Shown here piece after piece: positions 34,521 to 43,774 of a DNA stretch of 64,000 nt. The stretch comes from RFSX01 sp965248155 (lineage in GTDB: Bacteria; Bacteroidota; Bacteroidia; Chitinophagales; Saprospiraceae): contig CBDFIO010000001.1 of NCBI GenBank assembly GCA_965248155.1, positions 372,001 to 436,000 on the forward strand, written 5' to 3'. The position numbers were made by a program, and so were the translations under genes. A model generated the notes under the pieces. That model saw nothing but the letters and a program-made list of their open reading frames with translations, had not been told where the DNA came from and searched no databases. The first letter of the stretch is position 1; each line of letters opens with the position of its first letter.

Positions 34521-35807
34521 ATGAGCAGGATTTCTGATATCAAAGCAAGACAAATATTCGACTCAAGAGGCAATCCTACTGTTGAAGTAGATGTTGTGAC
34601 TGAGAATGGATATCTGGGAAGAGCAGCAGTTCCATCAGGAGCTTCTACTGGTAAATACGAAGCAGTGGAATTAAGGGACGGAGACGATAATTCATTTCTT
34701 GGAAAAGGAGTTTCAAAAGCTGTTAGTAATGTCAATAACCAGATATTGGGTGCATTAATTGGCGAAGATGTTTTCGAACAGAGATTGATTGATGACAAAA
34801 TGATTGGTCTCGATAATTCCAGCAATAAAGCCAATTTAGGTGCTAATGCAATACTCGGTGTTTCTCTTGCGGGTGCAAAAGCAGCGGCTTTAGAATCAGG
34901 ACAATCTTTGTTCCGGTATATAGGAGGGGTAAATGCTCATGTATTGCCTGTACCTATGATGAATATCCTGAATGGTGGTTCTCATGCTGATAACAGTATT
35001 GACTTCCAGGAATTCATGATAATGCCCACAGGGGCCGAATCTTTTTCTGAAGGATTGAAAATGGGTGTAGAGGTTTTTCATCACTTGAAGAAGGTTTTAC
35101 AATCCAAAAACTATTCAACAAATGTTGGTGATGAAGGAGGCTTTGCACCAAATATTAAGTCCAATAAGGAAGCTGTTGAAATTGTTCTAAAAGCTATTGA
35201 AGAAGCTGGATACAGACCGGGGGAGGATATTTTTATTGCTATGGATGCAGCGGCTTCTGAATTTTATTTAACAGAGGAAAAAGTCTATCACTTTCATAAA
35301 TCTACGGGAGAAAAATTAAGTTCTGATGATATGATATCCTACTGGTCTGATTGGGTGAATAATTATCCAATTGTATCCATAGAGGATGGATTAGATGAAG
35401 ATGATTGGAGTGCTTGGGCAAAGCTTAATTCAGCAATTGGAGATAAAGTCCAGCTTGTCGGTGATGATTTGTTTGTGACAAATACAGAGCGACTAAAAAG
35501 AGGAATACTTGAATCCTCAGCTAATTCCATATTAATTAAGGTGAATCAAATAGGATCTTTATCAGAAACGATTGATGCTGTTTCCATGGCTCATTCTAAT
35601 AGTTTGACATCAGTGATGAGTCACAGATCAGGTGAAACAGAAGACACCACGATTTCAGATCTGGCTGTAGCTTTAAACACAGGTCAAATTAAGACTGGTT
35701 CACCGTCTAGAAGCGACCGTGTTGCAAAATATAATCAATTGCTAAGGATAGAAGAGGAATTAGGTTCTATGGCTTATTACCCCGGCAAATCAATATTTAA
35801 ACAATAG
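34521..35807 (+). CDS. eno: Enolase
   Basis: 428 residues, full length. 'ARQIFDSRGNPTVEVDVVTE', the metal-site Asp in 'VLPVPMMNILNGGSHADN', 'SIEDGLDEDDW', catalytic Lys in 'ILIKVNQIGSLSE' and the signature 'SVMSHRSGETEDTTISDLAVAL' are visible. It interconverts 2-phosphoglycerate and PEP in glycolysis. Intact, unlike the pfkA in this window, so lower glycolysis is preserved. Confidence 0.99.
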   Translation: MSRISDIKARQIFDSRGNPTVEVDVVTENGYLGRAAVPSGASTGKYEAVELRDGDDNSFLGKGVSKAVSNVNNQILGALIGEDVFEQRLIDDKMIGLDNSSNKANLGANAILGVSLAGAKAAALESGQSLFRYIGGVNAHVLPVPMMNILNGGSHADNSIDFQEFMIMPTGAESFSEGLKMGVEVFHHLKKVLQSKNYSTNVGDEGGFAPNIKSNKEAVEIVLKAIEEAGYRPGEDIFIAMDAAASEFYLTEEKVYHFHKSTGEKLSSDDMISYWSDWVNNYPIVSIEDGLDEDDWSAWAKLNSAIGDKVQLVGDDLFVTNTERLKRGILESSANSILIKVNQIGSLSETIDAVSMAHSNSLTSVMSHRSGETEDTTISDLAVALNTGQIKTGSPSRSDRVAKYNQLLRIEEELGSMAYYPGKSIFKQ

Positions 35808-35838
35808 AATTAATATATTTACATTATAATTTTTTGTA

Positions 35839-36144
35839 ATGGGTCTACAAAAGAAACTACAAGATCACTCCAGGTTGATATCTACTCAATCGTGGCTTAA
35901 TAAATATTCTATTGCGATCATAGCTTTTGTCGTGTGGTTAAGCTTTTTTGATAATTATAATTTTATAACTCAATTTCGTTTAAGCCATTCCATTTCAGAA
36001 TTAGATGATAAAAAGGAATACTACGAAAAAGAATTAGAGAATGCCTTGGCAGAGCGTGAAGTTATTAATAACGATATAGAAAAATATGCACGAGAAAAAT
36101 ATCTAATGCATAAAGACAATGAACAAATAATTATAATTAAGTAA
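35839..36144 (+). CDS. DivIC/FtsB-like septum formation initiator protein
   Basis: 101 residues. A single membrane span at about residues 23-40 ('YSIAIIAFVVWLSFFDNYNF') precedes a coiled coil ('SISELDDKKEYYEKELENALAEREVINNDIEKYAREKYLMHKDNEQIIIIK'). This is the DivIC/FtsB topology, which scaffolds FtsL and FtsQ/DivIB at the divisome. The gap to eno is 31 bases and to sucD 3 bases, so it is in the same operon. Confidence 0.88.
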   Translation: MGLQKKLQDHSRLISTQSWLNKYSIAIIAFVVWLSFFDNYNFITQFRLSHSISELDDKKEYYEKELENALAEREVINNDIEKYAREKYLMHKDNEQIIIIK

Positions 36145-36147
36145 GCA

Positions 36148-37017
36148 ATGAGTGTATTAGTTGATAAAGATTCTAAAATTATAGTCCAAGGATTTACAGG
36201 AAACGAAGGAAGTTTTCACGCTTCTCAAATGATTGACTACGGAACCAATATTGTTGGTGGAGTTACTCCTGGAAAAGGTGGAATGGAGCACTTAGGAAAA
36301 CCAGTATTTAATACGGTTGATGAAGCGGTATCAAAACAAGGCGCCAATGTTTCGATAATTTTTGTTCCTCCCAGATTTGCCGGGGATGCGATTATGGAAG
36401 CTGCTGAAGCAGGTATCAATGTTATTATATGTATAACTGAAGGAATCCCTGTTCAGGACATGGTGAAAGTTAAAGCCTATATAGATGATTTTGATTGTAG
36501 GCTGATTGGACCAAATTGTCCCGGAGTCATTACACCCGGTGAAGCCAAAGTAGGAATTATGCCTGGTTTTATACATAATCCAGGTAAAATTGGAATCGTA
36601 TCCAGATCTGGAACGCTTACTTATGAAGCTGTAGATCAGGTCACAAAGGCCGGTATGGGTCAATCTACGTGCATAGGTATCGGAGGAGACCCAATTCCTG
36701 GAACGACCACTAAGGAAGCTGTAGAATTGCTTATGAATGATCCTGATACAGATGGTATTGTAATGATAGGAGAAATAGGAGGCAATATGGAAGCTGATGC
36801 TGCAAGATGGATTAAAGAAAATGGAACAAAGCCTGTTGTAGGTTTTATAGCTGGACAAACTGCTCCGGCGGGAAGAACCATGGGCCATGCAGGGGCTATT
36901 GTTGGAGGTAAAGATGATACCGCTGCTGCTAAAATGGAAATTATGGAAGCCTGTGGAATTTCTGTCGTTAACTCCCCTGCAGATATTGGAGCTACCATGG
37001 CTGAATTACTTTCGTAA
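36148..37017 (+). CDS. sucD: Succinate-CoA ligase alpha subunit
   Basis: 289 residues. The CoA-binding fold 'IIVQGFTGNEGSFHASQMIDYGTNIVGGVTPGKGG', 'RLIGPNCPGVITPGEAKVGIMPG' and the phospho-His site 'GRTMGHAGAIVGG' (about residue 246) are visible. It converts succinyl-CoA to succinate with GTP/ATP formation in the TCA cycle. The beta subunit SucC is not adjacent. It ends the carA-eno-DivIC-sucD run. Confidence 0.98.
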   Translation: MSVLVDKDSKIIVQGFTGNEGSFHASQMIDYGTNIVGGVTPGKGGMEHLGKPVFNTVDEAVSKQGANVSIIFVPPRFAGDAIMEAAEAGINVIICITEGIPVQDMVKVKAYIDDFDCRLIGPNCPGVITPGEAKVGIMPGFIHNPGKIGIVSRSGTLTYEAVDQVTKAGMGQSTCIGIGGDPIPGTTTKEAVELLMNDPDTDGIVMIGEIGGNMEADAARWIKENGTKPVVGFIAGQTAPAGRTMGHAGAIVGGKDDTAAAKMEIMEACGISVVNSPADIGATMAELLS

Positions 37018-37134
37018 TTCAATATAATGTCATAGTTTTTTGAGCCACTTTGATTTAAGTGGAATAAATTAATATAAGGTTGGAAGGAAACAATATATAG
37101 CAAATTGATTTATGTTAATAATAGAAAAATCATT

Positions 37135-37170
37135 TTGGCTTATTAGAATTGAGGCGGTTCATTATATTTG
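37135..37170 (+). promoter_or_regulatory. Promoter of the truA operon
   Basis: TATATTTG at 37163-37170 matches TAnnTTTG, with TTG at 37135-37137. The 25-base spacing is on the long side. It lies 15 bases before the chosen truA ATG at 37185, and would begin the truA-murQ operon. Confidence 0.55.
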
Positions 37171-37184
37171 AGCAGCCTTTTTTT

Positions 37185-37940
37185 ATGAATAGATACTTTG
37201 CAGAAATAGCGTATAGAGGAGACTCGTTTTCAGGTTGGCAAAAACAAGTAAATGCCATCACAATTCAGGAAAAAATTGAAGCATCTTTTTCTCGAATATT
37301 CAATACCGAAATTCCAATAGTGGGATGTGGAAGAACAGATGCAGGAGTTCACGCCAGCCAATATTATTTTCATGTAGATTTACCAGAATTTGATTTTAAA
37401 TTAGAAGATCTGGTTTTCAAAATAAATGGCATGGTAGGTTCTGATATTATTATTAAGAGAATATCAGAAGTGAAAAGCGATTATCATTCTAGATTTGATG
37501 CAATAGAAAGGACTTATAATTATCATATTATTTTCAAAAAAGACCCATTTAGAAAAGGAATGGTATATGAGTATGATCAATCGGTAATACCTGATTTAAA
37601 AAATTTAAATAAAGCTGCTGATATTGTGCTTAAATATTCTTCATTTTTCCCATTTTGCAAAAGCAATACAGATGTAGATACATATGAATGTCAAATAACT
37701 CAATCGAAATGGGAAAAATTAGAATCAGGAGAAATGATTTATTCTATTAGTTCAAATCGATTTCTCCGCGGAATGGTAAGATTAATTGTCGGTATGTGTA
37801 TCAATGTTTCTATTGATCGTTTATCGATAGCTGATGTGAAACATGCTTTTGAAGATCAAGTAAGGTTAGAACGGTCATGGTCTGTTCCGGCAGGAGGATT
37901 ATTTTTAAGTCGAATAAAATACCCTTATCAAATACATTGA
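37185..37940 (+). CDS. truA: tRNA pseudouridine synthase A
   Basis: 251 residues from the ATG at 37185 ('MNRYFAEIAYRGDSFSGWQKQ'). The earlier in-frame ATG at 37149 precedes the -7 element. The catalytic Asp lies in 'VGCGRTDAGVHASQYYFHVD'. It converts U38-40 of tRNA anticodon arms to pseudouridine. The stop overlaps the TTG start of the next gene (CATTGA), suggesting coupled translation. Confidence 0.96.
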   Translation: MNRYFAEIAYRGDSFSGWQKQVNAITIQEKIEASFSRIFNTEIPIVGCGRTDAGVHASQYYFHVDLPEFDFKLEDLVFKINGMVGSDIIIKRISEVKSDYHSRFDAIERTYNYHIIFKKDPFRKGMVYEYDQSVIPDLKNLNKAADIVLKYSSFFPFCKSNTDVDTYECQITQSKWEKLESGEMIYSISSNRFLRGMVRLIVGMCINVSIDRLSIADVKHAFEDQVRLERSWSVPAGGLFLSRIKYPYQIH

Positions 37941-39214
37941 ATAAAATACTAATATATAATCAGTTTAAATCCAATAGTTTAACTTATACGATTGATTTTC
38001 TTTCCGAATGGTTTGAGTCAATAGAATTTGAAATTATACACTCACTTGATAGCCTATCTGATTCTGAAAACTTTTTTATTAATTATACTGAAAATCGGGT
38101 TGATAGATCGATCCACTTACCTAATGCCGGTCTATTGAAAGACGGATTCGAGATGAGCGATTTTGATTCTTTTCAAACTCAACTTGAGTTTGAGAATTCC
38201 AGTTTCAATTTTGATTTTCTCTCAGCTATCTTTTATCTAATTAGCAGAGCCGAAGAATATCAAAATCCTAAGTTTGATAAACATGGTCGTTATGAACCTG
38301 AAGAAAGCATATTATGGAAAAAAGGCCTTCTTGAAGAACCTTTGATTGACAAATGGATAATTAGCTTTATTGACATAGTTAATCGCGAATTTGGATTACA
38401 ACTGAAATTGAAGCATAAATTTGAATTTCAATCTACTCTTGATATAGATCATATGTTTGCATACCAGCATAAACCATTACCTATAAAGCTTGGGTCATTT
38501 GTAAAGGATGTGTTGAAGATGAAATTCATAAAATTGAAAAGGAGGTTTTCTTCGAAAGACCCCTTTGATACTTATAGCGAAATATTTGATTTTCATGACA
38601 CTCTAGGCTTCAAATTGATTGTTTTTATTCTCTGTAGTGTCAGATCAAAATTTGATAAGTCTTTATCACCAGATAACAAAGAATCCATTTACAGAATACA
38701 AAGTATTTCAGATCGGAATGACGTTGGAATACATCCGTCATACAAATCTAACAGCAACCCAATAAAGATTGAGAATGAAAAAAAATTACTCGAATCAATA
38801 GTATCAAAATCTATTAGTTCATCAAGACAACATTACCTTAGAATTAAATTCCCTCTTACTTACAGATCATTAATAGAAGCTGGAATAAATAATGATTACT
38901 CGATGGGTTATCCTTCAAAAATTGGATTTCGAGCCGGAACAAGCAGGCCATTTTTATGGTATGATTTATTAAAGGATGAAATAACAACACTACGTATTTA
39001 TCCATTTCAAATTATGGATGTTACATTAAAATCTTATCTCAAACTTACTCCTGATGAAGCATTGAAAAGTTCAATAGACCTCATTAAGAAAATAAAAGAG
39101 GTAAGCGGATATTGTTCAATTATCTGGCACAATAGTTCATTCTATGAATTAGAAGGATGGAAAGACTGGGGAGAAACTTACAGAAATATCTTGTCATTTA
39201 TTAAATCAAATTAG
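37937..39214 (+). CDS. Polysaccharide-deacetylase-like protein (DUF7033 type)
   Basis: 425 residues from a TTG start at 37937, which overlaps the truA TGA as TTGA; an earlier GTG start inside truA is less likely. The central region has the deacetylase motif 'STLDIDHMFAY' (Asp-x-Asp) and 'VGIHPSYKS' (His-x-Ser-Tyr), with later residues 'GYPSKIGFRAGTSRPF' and 'IIWHNSSFYELEGWKDW' at about residues 340 and 400. The N-terminal ~130 residues are the divergent DUF7033 domain. A carbohydrate esterase role is inferred, and the substrate unknown. Upstream of a symporter and murQ. Confidence 0.8.
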   Translation: MNKILIYNQFKSNSLTYTIDFLSEWFESIEFEIIHSLDSLSDSENFFINYTENRVDRSIHLPNAGLLKDGFEMSDFDSFQTQLEFENSSFNFDFLSAIFYLISRAEEYQNPKFDKHGRYEPEESILWKKGLLEEPLIDKWIISFIDIVNREFGLQLKLKHKFEFQSTLDIDHMFAYQHKPLPIKLGSFVKDVLKMKFIKLKRRFSSKDPFDTYSEIFDFHDTLGFKLIVFILCSVRSKFDKSLSPDNKESIYRIQSISDRNDVGIHPSYKSNSNPIKIENEKKLLESIVSKSISSSRQHYLRIKFPLTYRSLIEAGINNDYSMGYPSKIGFRAGTSRPFLWYDLLKDEITTLRIYPFQIMDVTLKSYLKLTPDEALKSSIDLIKKIKEVSGYCSIIWHNSSFYELEGWKDWGETYRNILSFIKSN

Positions 39215-39222
39215 GCAATATC

Positions 39223-40719
39223 ATGGATTCCATTGGTGTATCACCTACTGTACTTCTGGTAACAATAGCAATATACTTTTGCCTACTCTACATTATTTCC
39301 TACCTGACAGGGAAGAACGCAGATACTGAAACATTTTTTAATGCTAAGAAGAATTCATCATGGATTCTTGTTGCAATTGGGATGATTGGAGCATCTCTTT
39401 CAGGAGTTACATTTATTTCAATTCCGGGCGTTGTTGGAGCAGAAGGGACGAATCAAGGGTTTGCTTATATGCAGATGGTGATGGGATACCTGGTTGGATA
39501 TATATTCATTGCATTAGTGCTTATGCCCATCTATTATAAATATCAGTTGACAACAATATATGGGTATTTAAAATCGCGATTTGGAAAGGTATCCTATAAA
39601 ATGGGCGCTTTCTTTTTCTTGATTTCCAGGATCATCGGCGCATCATTGAGATTATACTTGGTAGCTATTGTTATGCACCCATTTATTCTAAAACCATTTG
39701 GTATTTCATTTGAGGTCACTGTTTTAGTTACGTTGATTTTAATATGGGTTTATACTTATAAAGGAGGAATAAAAACAATTGTCTGGACAGACACAATTCA
39801 AACTGTGACGATGTTGACAGCTGTTGTTTTGACAGTATATGCCATTTCTAATGAATTAGGATTTTCTATTTTGAATATTGGAAGTGAAATTCAGTCCGCT
39901 GATTTAGGACAATGGTTTTTCTTTGAGAATGGATGGTCAGATCCTAATAATTTCTTTAAGCAATTTTTAAGCGGTGCATTGATTGCAATAGTAATGACGG
40001 GACTTGACCAGGATATGATGCAAAAGAATCTGACCTGTAGAAATCTTAAGGAAGCTCAAAAAAACATTTATTTGTTTAGTTCAATCCTGGTTATTGCAAA
40101 TATACTCTTCCTTTCTTTGGGTGCGATATTATACATTTACGCAAGATCAAAAGGTTTAGAGATTCCTGAGAAAACAGACCAACTTTTCCCACTCATAGCT
40201 ATTCATCACTTATCTCCTTTTATTGGAGTTGTATTCGTTATAGGTCTGATAGCAGCAGCTTATTCCAGTGCGGATTCTGCATTGACTTCTTTGACAACTT
40301 CTTATTGTGTTGATTTTCTTGATTTTGAAATAGAGGAAAGAACAGAAAAAATTAAAAAGAATATTCGATTAAAGGTACACGTCGCATTTACTATAATCCT
40401 TTTTATTGCCATATTGGTATTCAATCAGATTAATAGTGACGCCGTGATTAATGGCTTGTTTAAAATTGCAGGGTATACTTATGGACCTTTATTAGGTTTA
40501 TTTGCTTTTGGAATTTTTAATAAGCGAATTGTAATTGATAAGTGGGTCTGGATCGTTGTTCTCGTTTCACCAATTTTAGCATTTATTCTGGATATCAATT
40601 CTGATGTTTGGTTTAATGGTCTTCAATTTGGATTCTTTATTTTAGCAGTAAATGGATTGATTACCTACCTGGGATTGTTCATCATATCCTCTTCTCCTAA
40701 AAGCCAGATTTCAGAATAA
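39223..40719 (+). CDS. Sodium:solute symporter (SSS family)
   Basis: 498 residues with about 13 membrane spans. The family signature is in 'YSSADSALTSLTTSYCVDF' at about residue 347, which holds the Na+-binding Ser residues, and in 'GMIGASLSGVTFISIPG' near residue 50. It uses the sodium gradient to import a small solute. Its position between a deacetylase-like gene and murQ (11 bases before murQ) suggests a cell-wall sugar such as MurNAc, but this is inference. Confidence 0.9.
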   Translation: MDSIGVSPTVLLVTIAIYFCLLYIISYLTGKNADTETFFNAKKNSSWILVAIGMIGASLSGVTFISIPGVVGAEGTNQGFAYMQMVMGYLVGYIFIALVLMPIYYKYQLTTIYGYLKSRFGKVSYKMGAFFFLISRIIGASLRLYLVAIVMHPFILKPFGISFEVTVLVTLILIWVYTYKGGIKTIVWTDTIQTVTMLTAVVLTVYAISNELGFSILNIGSEIQSADLGQWFFFENGWSDPNNFFKQFLSGALIAIVMTGLDQDMMQKNLTCRNLKEAQKNIYLFSSILVIANILFLSLGAILYIYARSKGLEIPEKTDQLFPLIAIHHLSPFIGVVFVIGLIAAAYSSADSALTSLTTSYCVDFLDFEIEERTEKIKKNIRLKVHVAFTIILFIAILVFNQINSDAVINGLFKIAGYTYGPLLGLFAFGIFNKRIVIDKWVWIVVLVSPILAFILDINSDVWFNGLQFGFFILAVNGLITYLGLFIISSSPKSQISE

Positions 40720-40730
40720 GCTTTATTGCT

Positions 40731-41537
40731 ATGGAAAAAATTACTGAACAGGATTCAAATCACAGACATCTTGAACATATGTCCACCCAGGAATTACTCA
40801 CCAAAATAAATGAGGAAGACCAACAAGTGGCCCTAAAAGTTCAGTCTATTATTAAGGAAATAGGAGTTGTGGTCGATGCTATTTATGATAAAATGAAGGA
40901 TGGAGGCAGGCTTTTCTATGTTGGTGCTGGCACGAGTGGTCGTCTTGGGATTTTAGATGCTTCAGAATGTCCACCTACGTTTGGAGTTTCTCATGACTGG
41001 GTTATTGGCCTGATTGCGGGAGGGGATTCTGCGATTCGAAGATCTGTTGAACATGCCGAGGATGATACTTCGCAAGGCATAAAAGATCTCGAGGAATATT
41101 TAATAAATGAAGATGATTTTGTTGTCGGAATTGCGGCATCAGGTACAACACCATATGTAATTGGTGCTCTGAATAATTGTCAGCAAAGAAAGATTCAAAC
41201 TGCTTGCATTACTTGTAATCCCGGATCACCGATTACCAAAGTTGCAGATTATCCTATTGTGTGTGCTGTAGGCCCCGAATTTATAACAGGGAGTACCAGG
41301 ATGAAAGCCGGTACAGCACAAAAACTGATGTTGAACATGATAAGCACTTCTGTAATGATAAAACTGGGTAGAGTAGAGGATAATAAAATGGTTGATATGC
41401 AATTGAGCAATGCAAAGTTGTTGGACAGAGGGACCAGAATGATTATGGCCAAAACGGATCTTTCCTATGAAGACGCAAATACCTTACTTATGGAACATGG
41501 TTCTGTTAGATTGGCACTTATAGCCTGCAAAAACTAA
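40731..41537 (+). CDS. murQ: N-acetylmuramic acid 6-phosphate etherase
   Basis: 268 residues. The SIS sugar-isomerase domain has 'GAGTSGRLGILDASECPPTFG' split by a conserved Ser (phosphosugar binding), 'IAASGTTPYVIGAL' and 'GPEFITGSTRMKAGTAQKLMLN'. The catalytic Glu is in 'DASECPPTF' region. It cleaves lactate from MurNAc-6-P to give GlcNAc-6-P in peptidoglycan recycling. Slightly shorter than E. coli MurQ (298). Last gene in the truA operon. Confidence 0.95.
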   Translation: MEKITEQDSNHRHLEHMSTQELLTKINEEDQQVALKVQSIIKEIGVVVDAIYDKMKDGGRLFYVGAGTSGRLGILDASECPPTFGVSHDWVIGLIAGGDSAIRRSVEHAEDDTSQGIKDLEEYLINEDDFVVGIAASGTTPYVIGALNNCQQRKIQTACITCNPGSPITKVADYPIVCAVGPEFITGSTRMKAGTAQKLMLNMISTSVMIKLGRVEDNKMVDMQLSNAKLLDRGTRMIMAKTDLSYEDANTLLMEHGSVRLALIACKN

Positions 41538-41625
41538 TTGGCTATAACAATTTTTTTAGTTGTGAGCCAGCAGAGCACTCTGGTATATTCAATTGAAACT
41601 TTAAACTTATGTCTTCGAATTAGTC

Positions 41626-42318
41626 TTAATCTAATTGAAAGTAATCATCTTCACGTTCAAGCGCTCTTTCTTCCTTAGTTTTTATAAATGTATCTCTCTG
41701 CAAGAAGTAAGTTTGCTCGTCTTCTTCATCTTCCCAGGGGTCCCGTTTGGCTTCATCTCTTTCTATCATTCCTTTAAATATATAGGCTACAAGAATTCCT
41801 ACTATTCCTCCCATGAGGTGACTTTCCCAGGATATTCCTTCTTGAACAGGAAGTATACCACCTAGATAGCCGCTATAGAGAATAATAACAATAAGAGCAA
41901 GGATTATGGATTTAATATTTCTTCGAAAGATGCCACTCCAAAATATAAAGGCAACAAGACCATATACTACGCCACTTGCACCTATGTGATAGACTGACCT
42001 TCCAAATAACCAGACTGATGCTCCTGTTAATACATAAATGAAAAAGAAGCTTGCTAAGGCAGCCCGTTTATAAAAAAAATAAATCATTGTTGCGGTAACA
42101 AAAAGAGGAGCAGAATTAGAAATTAAATGCTCCCAGGATCCATGAATCAATGGAGCGGTAAAGATGCCAATCCATCCATCTGGTTCTCTTGGGAAAATAC
42201 CAAACCTTGATAAGGATATCTGACTGATTATTGTCCAAATATGAACTGCCCAAATTACTGCGATAATAAAACCGCTAAATTTCAGTGAACTAATAAATTT
42301 TTTAACAGATTTTTCCAA
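41626..42318 (-). CDS. Rhomboid-family intramembrane serine protease
   Basis: 230 residues with six predicted membrane spans. The catalytic Ser is in 'HIGASGVVYGLVAFI' (about residue 119) and the His in 'WESHLMGGIVG' (about 172), and 'PLIHGSWEHLISNSAPLFVTATM' carries the loop-associated 'HxxxxHxxxN' residues. It cleaves membrane proteins within the bilayer. A charged 40-residue cytosolic tail follows. It is encoded 1 base after the next coiled-coil gene, so they are likely coexpressed. Confidence 0.92.
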   Translation of the reverse strand: MEKSVKKFISSLKFSGFIIAVIWAVHIWTIISQISLSRFGIFPREPDGWIGIFTAPLIHGSWEHLISNSAPLFVTATMIYFFYKRAALASFFFIYVLTGASVWLFGRSVYHIGASGVVYGLVAFIFWSGIFRRNIKSIILALIVIILYSGYLGGILPVQEGISWESHLMGGIVGILVAYIFKGMIERDEAKRDPWEDEEDEQTYFLQRDTFIKTKEERALEREDDYFQLD

Positions 42319-42319
42319 G

Positions 42320-42988
42320 TTAGTTATATCTTCTCTGAATAAGCTTTATGAATTTTTTTGCCTTTTTATAGTTAATATCGCTTTGCCAGTTGTGCTTGTT
42401 AGCAACACTATTCATCAATATCTTCTTTGCTTCATCAAAATTATCCAGTCCGTTTAAAGCAGTTAACATATTATCAAATTCCTTTTTATCTCCACCAAAT
42501 AGTTCATTGATTGTAAATATTCGTTCATTTATTCCCATAGCTTTCGACAAGTCAGGAATAGCTTTCTGGCTTAATTTATCAGAAAGGTCAGAAACTCCAG
42601 TTGTTTCAAATAATTCTAACAATTCTGGTGCAATTTCGTTCTGTAAAACGGACTTATCTTCTTCCGGAACGGCTTCGTTGCCATTTTGATTTTCTTTCGA
42701 GGTGTTATCAGCACTTTCATCTGAAGCAACGGGTTCCGGTGATTCTTCCTTGTTTAATTGTTTCTTAAGCTTCTTCTCTATTTTTTTTTGCTTCTTAATT
42801 TTTCTAAGCATTTCCTCTTGCTCGAGATCTTTAGGTTTTCCATCAATTATAGCAACAGATTCGTAAAGGTCTAAAACATAGGCTTTTAGTAAATCTTTTT
42901 CAGTATCACTGGCTTCGCCAATGTTATTTATAATGTCATAAAGTCTGTTTATTTTCTTTATGATTAAGGAAATATTATTTAAGTCCAT
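42320..42988 (-). CDS. Conserved Bacteroidota protein of unknown function, coiled coil
   Basis: 222 residues, no signal peptide or membrane span. The N-terminal ~40 residues are helical, followed by a very Lys-rich coiled coil ('EEMLRKIKKQKKIEKKLKKQ'), an acidic low-complexity linker, and a C-terminal domain with 'INERIFTINELFGGDKKEFDNML'. From memory this C-terminal domain recurs in small Bacteroidota proteins. No function is recognised. It precedes the rhomboid gene with 1 base between. Confidence 0.65.
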   Translation of the reverse strand: MDLNNISLIIKKINRLYDIINNIGEASDTEKDLLKAYVLDLYESVAIIDGKPKDLEQEEMLRKIKKQKKIEKKLKKQLNKEESPEPVASDESADNTSKENQNGNEAVPEEDKSVLQNEIAPELLELFETTGVSDLSDKLSQKAIPDLSKAMGINERIFTINELFGGDKKEFDNMLTALNGLDNFDEAKKILMNSVANKHNWQSDINYKKAKKFIKLIQRRYN

Positions 42989-43127
42989 ATATTTCTTGTC
43001 TTTTGTTTTGCAATTATAATATCTAAATTAACTTCGGTACTTCAATATTTATTGAGTGAATACATTAAAAAAGAATTCTTTAAGTATTAAATCTATTAAT
43101 ATATTTAAAAAACTTTAATGCGAAAAT

Positions 43128-43727
43128 ATGTTTTTGGAGCCGAATTTTAAAGGACAAAGGAGCGGATGGATAGAAGTTATATGCGGTTCTATGTTTTCAG
43201 GCAAGACAGAAGAACTTATCAGAAGGCTCAATCGTGCCAGAATAGCTAATCAAAGAATACTGATTTTTAAGCCCTTGAAAGATGTAAGATATGATGATTC
43301 TAAAGTTGTATCACATGATGCAAACGCTATAGCTTCAATTCCAATCAAGAAGAGTACAGATATTTATGACCACATTTCGAATACAAATGTTGTAGGAATT
43401 GATGAAGCGCAATTTTTTGATTTGGATCTCACAGATGTTTGCCAGAAACTGGCTATGAAAGGAATACGAGTTATCGCAGCGGGATTGGATATGGATTATT
43501 TAGGTAAACCTTTTGGCCCTCTTCCTTATTTGCTATCGGTAGCAGAATACATAACTAAAGTACATGCGATTTGTCCACATTGTGGAAGTCTGGCGACACA
43601 CTCCTATAGATTGTCAGAAGAAGAAGATCAAGTACTCATTGGTGAAAAAGACAAATATGAACCCCGATGCAGAGTATGCTACAGCATGGGCAATATTCTT
43701 GATTTTAGACAGGCAAAATTAGACTAG
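43128..43727 (+). CDS. tdk: Thymidine kinase (type II)
   Basis: 199 residues. The P-loop 'GSMFSGKTEELIRRL' (about residues 21-28), the DEAQF motif in 'NVVGIDEAQFFDLDL', and the zinc-lasso Cys residues in 'AICPHCGSLATHS' and 'PRCRVCY' are visible. It phosphorylates thymidine to dTMP in the salvage pathway. The 139-base gap to the divergent neighbour is AT-rich, with no clear TAnnTTTG. Confidence 0.98.
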   Translation: MFLEPNFKGQRSGWIEVICGSMFSGKTEELIRRLNRARIANQRILIFKPLKDVRYDDSKVVSHDANAIASIPIKKSTDIYDHISNTNVVGIDEAQFFDLDLTDVCQKLAMKGIRVIAAGLDMDYLGKPFGPLPYLLSVAEYITKVHAICPHCGSLATHSYRLSEEEDQVLIGEKDKYEPRCRVCYSMGNILDFRQAKLD

Positions 43728-43745
43728 AAGTCAATACAAATTCAG

Positions 43746-43753
43746 TACATTTG
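43746..43753 (+). promoter_or_regulatory. Promoter element of purH
   Basis: TACATTTG matches TAnnTTTG 21 bases before the purH ATG at 43775. It overlaps a possible upstream TTG start, which is therefore rejected. No TTG at -33 was found. Confidence 0.5.
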
Positions 43754-43774
43754 TCGTCTTGTAAAAAGACTGCT

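Noticed and set aside
37045..37062. CCACTT-tgattt-AAGTGG hairpin after sucD
   Set aside because: Only 6 bp, with no T-run on either strand; not enough to call a terminator.
41539..41569. Possible terminator hairpin TGGCT...ACAA...TTGT...AGCCA after murQ
   Set aside because: The T-run is in the loop, not after the stem, and the stem has bulges, so it does not look like a rho-independent terminator.
43751..43774. Upstream TTG start for purH at 43751
   Set aside because: It overlaps the -7 element TACATTTG and the family starts near 'MSSKKINSALIS'.
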